Positions 1 to 4,796 of a stretch of 9,525 nucleotides of DNA are shown in pieces. The DNA is from an uncultured Planctomycetaceae bacterium (GTDB lineage Bacteria > Planctomycetota > Planctomycetia > Pirellulales > Pirellulaceae). How positions within the stretch are numbered: the stretch's first letter is position 1; each line of letters begins with the position of its first letter. The notes beneath the pieces are model-generated. The model saw nothing but the letters and a program-made list of their open reading frames with translations. It had not been told where the DNA came from and ran no database searches. The stretch lies in contig CALBTA010000137.1 in the NCBI GenBank assembly GCA_937967755.1, forward strand, positions 1 through 9,525. The letters are read 5' to 3'. A program made the position numbers and the translations under genes.

Positions 1-243
1 GGGCAACAGCAACCGGGCAAGCAAGTTGCGGGTCAGCCGCAAGCGGACGAGCATCAGCACGCCGACGATCACGCCGGCCGAGATGCCCAGCACGCGGACA
101 TTGAGTGAGCCGCCCGCCCATTGGTGGGCAGCTTGCAGAACCGCGACAAGCGACCCGACCGTCGCGGCGATTTTATCGAAGTGCTTGACAACAAACCGCC
201 GGCTCGCGTCCCAGCGGCCCGGTTTAACTGCACGTGAACTCAC
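1..243 (-). CDS. Unknown membrane-associated protein, N-terminal 81 residues (3' end outside window)
   Basis: An open frame runs from a GTG at 243 to the left edge without a stop, giving 81 residues. The GTG follows a GGAAGG ribosome-binding site 6 bases upstream, and an in-frame TAG lies 15 codons further upstream, which fixes the start closely. The product begins with a basic stretch (MSSRAVKPGRWDASRR) and ends in a hydrophobic segment at about residues 50-66 (GISAGVIVGVLMLVRL) followed by arginines, so it is probably an inner-membrane protein. I do not recognise the family; too little is present to assign a function. It is divergent from pepT, with about 270 bp between the two starts. The main doubt is that this rests only on an open frame plus a start signal. 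Confidence 0.5.
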   Translation of the reverse strand, partial: MSSRAVKPGRWDASRRFVVKHFDKIAATVGSLVAVLQAAHQWAGGSLNVRVLGISAGVIVGVLMLVRLRLTRNLLARLLLP

Positions 244-403
244 GGCGGCTTCCTTCCCGGATGTGAACGCCAGCGGCTGCAACTACACGGAAAATGCGTG
301 CGGAGCGTATCAACCGCACCCCCCGCGAACAAGGGGAAACGTCACGTGTACGCCGTGCTATCATCGCACTATTGGCTACACTGAGGCGAATCGGCTGCGC
401 AGA

Positions 404-457
404 TGTAGAACGGGCACTCTTGCCCGTTATGGACCGGGCAAGAGGGCCCGGCCTACA
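404..457. repeat. REP-like imperfect palindrome, 27-bp arms
   Basis: The left arm starts TGTAG and the right arm ends CTACA. The two 27-base arms match at 21 positions, including the uninterrupted block CTCTTGCCCG and its complement, so the element can fold into one long GC-rich hairpin. There is no T tract after it, so it does not look like an intrinsic terminator. Its layout (long imperfect palindrome in a spacer, TGTAG/CTACA ends) fits dispersed REP-type elements mobilised by RAYT transposases. Only one copy is in this window, so the repeat nature is inferred. Confidence 0.55.
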
Positions 458-514
458 GCAAAATAGCACACTGCGCTGATTCGGCCTGAATTGACTTTCC
501 GGACTGAGAACAAC

Positions 515-1750
515 ATGACTGCCTCCCCGCTACTAAACCGCTTCCTCCGCTACGTCCGCATTCATACCACGGCGGACGAGAATACGACTGCTTACCCCAG
601 TTCGCCGGGGCAGTTGGTGTTGGGTAAGTTGTTGGTCGATGAACTGCGGGCGATGGGCATCGAGGACGCGCATCAGGATGAACATGGCCTGGTGTATGCG
701 ACCGTGCCGGGGACTGTGGAACACCCAGCGCCAGTGGTTGCTTTCAATGCGCACGTTGATACTTCGCCGGAGACCAGCGGAGAGAATGTGCAGCCGCAGG
801 TGATTGAATCTTACGAAGGCGGGGATATCGTGCTGCCAGGCGATTCGTCGCAGGTGATTCGCGTCAGCGAGAACGCCGACCTGGAGCCGCTCAAGGGCGC
901 GACGCTGATCACGACCGACGGCACCACGCTGCTCGGCGGCGACGACAAGGCGGGCATCGCCATCATCATGCAGTTGGCCGAGCACCTGATGGCCAACAGC
1001 GAAATCCCCCACGGCCCTATTCGCATCCTTTACACGTGCGATGAAGACCTCGGCCGCGGCGTTGATCATGTTGATTTCGAAAAACTGGGTGCCGACGTTT
1101 GCTACACGCTGGACGGGCCGGGTGCGAATGATATCGACACCGAAACGTTCTCCGCCGATTTGGCGACCGTGACCATTCGCGGCGTGAACATTCACCCTTC
1201 GATTGCCAAAGATCGGATGGTCAACGCCATTCGTGGCGCAGGTGAATTCATCGCCAGGTTGCCGAAAGACTCGCTCGCCCCGGAAGTGACCGACGGCCGC
1301 GACGGGTTCATGCACCCTTACGTCATCGAAGGCCTCGTCGCCGAAGTGCGGCTGAAAATCATCCTGCGCGATTTCGAAACTTCCGGCCTGGAAGATCAAG
1401 CGCAGCGGTTAAGGGCAATTGCGAAAGAAGTCGCCGCCGACATGCCCGGATTGGAAATCGACGTCGATGCCCGCGCTCAATACCGCAACATGCGCGACGG
1501 GCTGCTGAACGAACCCAGGGCGGTGGACTACGCCGTCGAAGCCCACCGGCGGCTGGGCCGCCAGCCGAACCTGGCCATCATTCGCGGCGGCACCGACGGC
1601 TCGCAACTAACCGAGCGCGGCTTGCCAACGCCCAACCTTTCCAGTGGTCAGCACAATCCGCACTCACCCTTGGAATGGGCTTGCCTGGACGAGATGCAAC
1701 AGGCAGTGGAAGTGCTGATCGAGTTGGTTCAGATTTGGGCCGAGAGATAA
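515..1750 (+). CDS. pepT: Peptidase T (tripeptide aminopeptidase), M20 family
   Basis: This cytoplasmic zinc enzyme removes the N-terminal residue from tripeptides and helps recycle amino acids. The 411-residue product is close to the enterobacterial PepT length of about 408 and is collinear with it. Zinc and catalytic residues can be placed by constant offsets from the Salmonella/E. coli enzyme: H80 and D82 (AHVDT), D143 (GGDDKAG), E177 as catalytic base, D178, D200 (TLDG) and H383. D178 occupies a ligand position that is Glu (E174) in the enteric enzyme. The family block IRGGTDG is at 356-362. I chose ATG 515 because MTASPLLNRFLRYVRIHT aligns with the PepT N-terminus; a TTG at 491 would add eight residues that do not. 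The ribosome-binding site is weak. The gene stands alone: its neighbour to the left is divergent, and the one to the right is convergent, with 15 bp between stops. Confidence 0.95.
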   Translation: MTASPLLNRFLRYVRIHTTADENTTAYPSSPGQLVLGKLLVDELRAMGIEDAHQDEHGLVYATVPGTVEHPAPVVAFNAHVDTSPETSGENVQPQVIESYEGGDIVLPGDSSQVIRVSENADLEPLKGATLITTDGTTLLGGDDKAGIAIIMQLAEHLMANSEIPHGPIRILYTCDEDLGRGVDHVDFEKLGADVCYTLDGPGANDIDTETFSADLATVTIRGVNIHPSIAKDRMVNAIRGAGEFIARLPKDSLAPEVTDGRDGFMHPYVIEGLVAEVRLKIILRDFETSGLEDQAQRLRAIAKEVAADMPGLEIDVDARAQYRNMRDGLLNEPRAVDYAVEAHRRLGRQPNLAIIRGGTDGSQLTERGLPTPNLSSGQHNPHSPLEWACLDEMQQAVEVLIELVQIWAER

Positions 1751-1765
1751 ACTGCTGCGGAACAT

Positions 1766-2329
1766 CTAGTCAAAGGAAGTGCTGCCAGGGCGCAATGGCG
1801 GCATCCGGCGCGCGGGGCAGCAGCGGCACTTTTGCCGGTTCCAGACGTGAGCTGATACCATGCACATACTGCCCGCCACGGTCATGACCTGTTCGCCGCG
1901 ACCGAACAACACGTTGTGACCGAACAATAGCGCGCCTGATAGGAGCGCTACGCCTGCCCCGCCAAGTAGCAGCACGCCGACGTAGCCATGTTGCCGGTAT
2001 CCCGCGCCCCAGGCGATTAAGCCGATTGGTGCAACCGCGGCGAACAGCCCTACGTGAATCCAAAAGTCAGTCGGTGTGGAGCAACAGGCCGCGCGCTTGA
2101 AGTCATCGCTCGCGAGTGGGGCGTTTGCTGAACTCGGGCAGCATTCTTCGTCAATGCTCACTGCTTGAACTTCCGCAACTACCGGTGTGCTACCGTTTGC
2201 TTGTCCGATGCCTAGCGTGGGAAGAAATGGCAACAGAAGAAGCAACAGCGGAAACACGAGGCAGTGGACCATACACAGCGCCGAAGCGCACACCCCCAAG
2301 GCATCCAAGTTGAAACGGAATCTCTTCAT
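1766..2329 (-). CDS. MerC-family membrane protein with Cys-rich loop
   Basis: The 187-residue product matches the MerC family (mercury uptake protein and its wider relatives). It has a first helix with the motif SALCMVHC (C19, H22, C23), further membrane segments at about 88-108, 115-137 and 145-160, and the characteristic tail HVWNRQKCRCC (H161, C168, C170, C171). Unusual is the region between helix 1 and helix 2 (about 41-86), much longer than I expect for the family and carrying two vicinal Cys pairs, C63-C64 and C82-C83. The start is ATG 2329; it overlaps the TGA of the upstream gene as ATGA, which implies translational coupling. No merR, merA, merT or merP is visible, so a mercury role is not shown. 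The family and the partner suggest handling of a soft or transition metal. A 109-residue upstream extension in the same frame exists but only reads over the preceding gene. Confidence 0.85.
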   Translation of the reverse strand: MKRFRFNLDALGVCASALCMVHCLVFPLLLLLLPFLPTLGIGQANGSTPVVAEVQAVSIDEECCPSSANAPLASDDFKRAACCSTPTDFWIHVGLFAAVAPIGLIAWGAGYRQHGYVGVLLLGGAGVALLSGALLFGHNVLFGRGEQVMTVAGSMCMVSAHVWNRQKCRCCPARRMPPLRPGSTSFD

Positions 2330-2853
2330 GGGTTTGTTGGTTGGCTGAAAGCGAGTGCAGCGGAGTGAGTGCGGAGCGCGTTTATTCGCCGCAGTTCCGA
2401 CATCAGATTCGCATCGAAGCAGGCTTTGTGTTCGTTCAACTCGGACACCAACGCGAGGTGAACTTGGGCCGCCTGTTGCACTATCAATCCATGAGGGCCG
2501 GTTGCAGCTTGCCGTCTGTTCCATATCTGGCGAACGCGCCCCCGGCCGTTGGAAGCAGCCAACCGCTCGCGCCAGAAACCTTCGCGAGGGCACGAAGAAT
2601 CCGTTCGAAACAAGTACAGGCCAAAGTGGCGTAGGCGCATTGCCTGGGCGTTGCAATAGCGGTAGTCCTCCGCTGCGTCTTCGATGGGCGTAGGCAGAAT
2701 CGCCTCGACTTCCACAACGTTTCCCCCAATCCGTTGGGTGACTTCCAAATCACGGGAGTCGGCAACCACGATCAAGGCGCGGCGTTCCGCTGCGTCTGCA
2801 ACAGCGGGGATTGAGAGCAGCAGGGCAAAACACGCTAGTTTTGGGTCATCCAT
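2326..2853 (-). CDS. Exported short ZnuA-like protein (N-lobe of a metal ABC transporter binding protein)
   Basis: The 175-residue product starts with a probable signal peptide (MDDPKLACFALLLSIPAVADA). It then shows the opening of ZnuA/TroA-type metal-binding proteins: an IVVADSRDLEV strand, QRIGGNVVEVEAILPTP in place of the usual IGGDRVEV..LVPPG, and a region like the helix before the ligand site. It continues with a WRERLAASNGRGRV segment and VHLALVSELNEHKACFDANL, like the interlobe helix of that family. It stops there, so the second lobe is missing, as are the usual first His ligand after the PPG-like turn and the His-rich loop. Full family members are about 300 residues. ATG 2853 has AGGA 8 bases upstream. 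The stop overlaps the merC-like start (ATGA), which supports a genuine gene. It may be a stand-alone metal-responsive periplasmic protein or a degenerate remnant. The family call is from sequence patterns only. Confidence 0.65.
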   Translation of the reverse strand: MDDPKLACFALLLSIPAVADAAERRALIVVADSRDLEVTQRIGGNVVEVEAILPTPIEDAAEDYRYCNAQAMRLRHFGLYLFRTDSSCPREGFWRERLAASNGRGRVRQIWNRRQAATGPHGLIVQQAAQVHLALVSELNEHKACFDANLMSELRRINALRTHSAALAFSQPTNP

Positions 2854-2946
2854 CGCGAATTTCCTGGGGAAATTGGGTGGGAGATCTCCATTTCCTCCCC
2901 CGCCGATTGCCGAACAAACCGTGGGATTGTAGACTTCACGAATTCG

Positions 2947-2976
2947 ATTGTAAATGTGGTGGATTGTTATTTGCAA
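2947..2976 (-). promoter_or_regulatory. Candidate promoter for the ZnuA-like/MerC operon
   Basis: On the minus strand a TTGCAA (2976-2971) is followed after 18 bp by TACAAT (2952-2947), both near the sigma-70 consensus. Transcription would begin near 2940, about 85 bases before the ATG at 2853. The -35 box overlaps the palindrome at 2972-2986. A second TACAAT at 2931-2926 leaves the exact start open. Confidence 0.35.
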
Positions 2977-2992
2977 GTCAATTGCATTATAA
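2964..2992 (+). promoter_or_regulatory. Candidate promoter for the thioredoxin-like lipoprotein
   Basis: TTGTTA (2964-2969) and TTATAA (2987-2992) are separated by 17 bp. The start site would be near 3000, about 100 bases before the chosen ATG. The spacer contains the whole palindrome at 2972-2986. It is the most AT-rich spot between two divergent genes, which is where a promoter is expected. Confidence 0.4.
2972..2986. promoter_or_regulatory. Candidate Fur-family (Fur/Zur-type) operator
   Basis: TGCAAGTCAATTGCA is a 15-bp palindrome with arms of 7 around a central C and one mismatched pair. This is the 7-1-7 layout typical of Fur-family sites. It sits between the -35 and -10 of the plus-strand promoter and on the -35 of the minus-strand promoter, so one bound repressor could silence both directions. 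The regulator is not in the window and the identity is inferred from layout and the metal-related neighbours. Confidence 0.4.
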
Positions 2993-3096
2993 GGCAGTAT
3001 GTCAAGAGGGACGACCTACATACTGAATGCTGCCCACATCACAATGAAGGCATGCGTTTAAAAACGTCACCAAGGAATAACGTCACGAGAAGAAGG

Positions 3097-3543
3097 ATGA
3101 AATCTGCGAAGATCAAACCCAGGGTGTGCGCTGCGATCCTACTTTCGTTGCTGGGGTGCAACCCCACGCCCGCGGCGCGAGACAGACACCATCTAGAACC
3201 CCCGCCGACCATCGCGGTGACGAGCGCTCAGATGCAAGAACTCGTTGAGTCCTCTGATAGCCCCGTCGTCGTCGAGTTCGGCGTCGACATCGGTTGTGCA
3301 AGGTGCGACGACATGCGACGGCAAGTTGCTGAGTTGTCGCGCGATCTCGAAGGAACGGCGCAAGTCGTGCGGGTGGACTTTAACGCGAACCGAGAATTGG
3401 CTGCTCAATTTGGCGCGAATGTCTGTCCGAGCTACGTCATCTTCGACCAAGGGCAAGCCATTAGTGCGCACTCCTATCCAACCTCCGCGGATTTGATCCG
3501 AATCGATCTGGAGTCAAGAGTGCTGCAAAGTAACGGGTTTTAG
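3097..3543 (+). CDS. Thioredoxin-fold lipoprotein with CARC motif
   Basis: The 148-residue product has a lipoprotein signal peptide: basic MKSAKIKPR, hydrophobic core, lipobox LLGC with C21 as the lipid-bearing residue. After a short proline-rich linker comes a thioredoxin-like domain (about 43-140): VVVEFGVDIGCARC with C67 and C70, the AQVVRVDFNAN strand, and C110-P111, where the proline is at the usual cis-Pro position. The CXXC is CARC, not the CGPC of thioredoxin, and the residue before the cis-Pro is a third Cys. It is likely anchored in the envelope and acts in thiol-disulfide exchange or metal-thiol chemistry; no substrate can be named. I chose ATG 3097 for its compact signal peptide; in-frame ATG 3052 is possible, and the frame is open back to 2956. 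It is divergent from the ZnuA-like/MerC pair across a shared control region. Confidence 0.8.
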   Translation: MKSAKIKPRVCAAILLSLLGCNPTPAARDRHHLEPPPTIAVTSAQMQELVESSDSPVVVEFGVDIGCARCDDMRRQVAELSRDLEGTAQVVRVDFNANRELAAQFGANVCPSYVIFDQGQAISAHSYPTSADLIRIDLESRVLQSNGF

Positions 3544-3556
3544 GTTCGCCTCCGTT

Positions 3557-3597
3557 ACGAAAAGAAAAAGGCACAGACCTTTCGGCCTGCGCCCTTT
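3557..3597 (-). terminator. Intrinsic terminator of the His-rich protein gene
   Basis: Read on the minus strand, GGCGCAGGCC pairs with GGTCTGTGCC over 10 bp (two G-U pairs) around a GAAA tetraloop, followed at once by TTTTTCTTTTC. It lies about 30 bases after the stop at 3627. On the plus strand the same stem has two A-C mismatches and a short T tract, so it would serve the convergent lipoprotein gene poorly. Confidence 0.85.
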
Positions 3598-3626
3598 CTG
3601 GATCCTTCTCTCTCGGTAGGGTTCGC

Positions 3627-4265
3627 CTAGCGGCCGAATCGGATTCGGAACGAACCGTTGCCGAAGCTTATGCTGCCACCTTCCCGGCGGTGGTCGGAGT
3701 GCCGGCGAACGCTGTGTCGGTTGACACCGTGACGCTGGACACTGTGACCATGCACGCCATGTCCACCAAGGTAGTGGTCGTCGAAGTGGTCGTGGAAGTG
3801 CAGCGCCTGGTAGTATCGCAAGTCGCGGACTTCGGCCCGCAGATTGTGCAACGTCCGCTCGAAACTTTCGACCTGGCTTCTCACGTGGCACAAGTCACCG
3901 TGAATATGCCCATGGCCATGTTCGGCGTCGTGCACGATGTGCTCGATCAGTTCTTCCATGTGATGGAACAAGGCGTCGGCACGGTCGAGCTTGTACGCCA
4001 TCTGATCCAACCCGTGGCTGCGGTGGGCCAGCAAGTGAATGTCACGGGCCAGGCCGTAGAGTTGGGCGGCGTCACTCCGCAAGTGACCGAAGTGAGCCGA
4101 GTGGCGGAAGTGGGCGTTGAATTCCCAGTACAGCCCCGCGGCTTTGCGTTGTAGGTTGGTCGCCTTGACATCGACGCTGTGGTACGTCGCGGCGGCGGCG
4201 TTGGGCGCAAGCGTTCCGGCGATGGCAACGGTCAAGGCGGCGATAGTTGTGCGTGCAAGTGTCAT
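3627..4265 (-). CDS. Exported His-rich protein with pentapeptide-repeat tail
   Basis: The 212-residue product has a signal peptide (MTLARTTIAALTVAIAGTLA..AAAA, cleavage near residue 26). A helical, charged middle part follows (about 30-155), rich in His and heptad-like, with segments such as FNAHFRHSAHFGHLRSDA and LDRADALFHHMEELIEHI. The tail from 157 is very His-rich, with five tandem five-residue units of the form H-x-V-x-R at 169-193, ending in SFRIRFGR. I recognise this as a type of secreted planctomycete hypothetical protein but know no function. The His content allows metal binding (inference). ATG 4265 is preceded by GAGGAG 8 bases upstream, a strong ribosome-binding site; the 35-residue upstream extension lacks signal-peptide character. 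It has its own terminator and is divergent from the BBP7 gene. Confidence 0.8.
   Translation of the reverse strand: MTLARTTIAALTVAIAGTLAPNAAAATYHSVDVKATNLQRKAAGLYWEFNAHFRHSAHFGHLRSDAAQLYGLARDIHLLAHRSHGLDQMAYKLDRADALFHHMEELIEHIVHDAEHGHGHIHGDLCHVRSQVESFERTLHNLRAEVRDLRYYQALHFHDHFDDHYLGGHGVHGHSVQRHGVNRHSVRRHSDHRREGGSISFGNGSFRIRFGR
3687..3761 (-). repeat. 15-bp tandem repeat coding HxVxR units
   Basis: Five consecutive 15-bp units within the His-rich gene encode HGVHG, HSVQR, HGVNR, HSVRR and HSDHR. The bases diverge at several positions between units while His stays at position 1, which suggests the His spacing is retained. This is a coding repeat, not a separate element. Confidence 0.75.
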
Positions 4266-4652
4266 GATTGGGTCTCCTCTCTTAGCGACGATGTGTATGC
4301 GGCTAATCCCGTTTAGCTGAGAGAAGATATTGCAGCGGCCATGCCAAAACCTGAATCGAGGCCATACCATCGATGTAAAGTATTGTAATTAAAGAACTTA
4401 TGGGCAATGGAGTGCTTGGCGACCTTTCCAATTTCCATCCCAAAGCGCCATCATTGTGACTACACCCAACGGTTTCAGTGACATCACTTCGACATCCTCG
4501 GCAGCTAATTCGTATGGATTGGGCAAGCCTTCTGGTTGAAGCTTTGCCGGCTATTCGTTGCCTGCCAGTATCGCTAGCAGCAACGTAAATGCACGACCTG
4601 CGGCGGGGCGAAGAAATCTTATGGCCGTGCGAAACCGCCGCCCGATTGTGAA

Positions 4653-4689
4653 TTGCGACGCGACAGTTTTTCGCAACGTGCTTCGCAAC
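4653..4689. promoter_or_regulatory. TCGCAA repeat cluster upstream of the BBP7 gene
   Basis: TTCGCAAC occurs twice, at 4670-4677 and 4682-4689, exactly 12 bp apart. The reverse complement TTGCGA is at 4653-4658, so the first two can also pair as a short hairpin. Direct repeats at about one helical turn are typical of response-regulator sites. The motif is short and GC-rich, so chance is possible. Confidence 0.25.
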
Positions 4690-4784
4690 AACCCACGATT
4701 GCCAAACTTGTCGCCTGGTACTTTTACTTCGCCGTTGTGCTCGCTCCCACGAATCGCACCAACGGCGTAGGAATCTTGAAACGG

Positions 4785-4792
4785 AAAGGAAG
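4785..4792 (+). promoter_or_regulatory. Ribosome-binding site of the BBP7 gene
   Basis: AAAGGAAG lies 4 bases before the GTG at 4797. It decides the start of the signal-peptide reading frame. The ATG at 5106, which begins the barrel domain frame after the internal stop, has no such site. Confidence 0.7.
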
Positions 4793-4796
4793 TCCC

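Larger units (their letters stand above)
4266..4796. other. Divergent 531-bp spacer, no gene seen
   Basis: Frames through this region lack ribosome-binding sites and any recognisable protein character. It must hold the promoters of the minus-strand His-rich gene and the plus-strand BBP7 gene. The part near 4375-4400 is AT-rich, with a TACAAT on the minus strand (4387-4382) but no good -35. A weak plus-strand candidate is TTGCCA at 4699 with TTTTAC 17 bp on. TCGCAA repeats lie at 4653-4689. I see no RNA gene or riboswitch I could name. Confidence 0.5.

Noticed and set aside
533..1399. 288-codon minus-strand open frame
   Set aside because: It lies entirely opposite pepT, whose catalytic residues are all readable; long antisense frames are expected in GC-rich genes.
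2330..2656. 109-residue N-terminal extension of the MerC-type protein
   Set aside because: It only reads through the upstream gene in another frame; the ATGA overlap gives the natural start.
2986..3005. Perfect TTGACA and TATAAT boxes on the minus strand
   Set aside because: They are only 8 bp apart, too close to act as one sigma-70 promoter.
3690..4154. 154-codon plus-strand frame rich in Val
   Set aside because: It is the complement of the His codons (CAC/GTG) in the His-rich gene, which has a signal peptide, ribosome-binding site and terminator.
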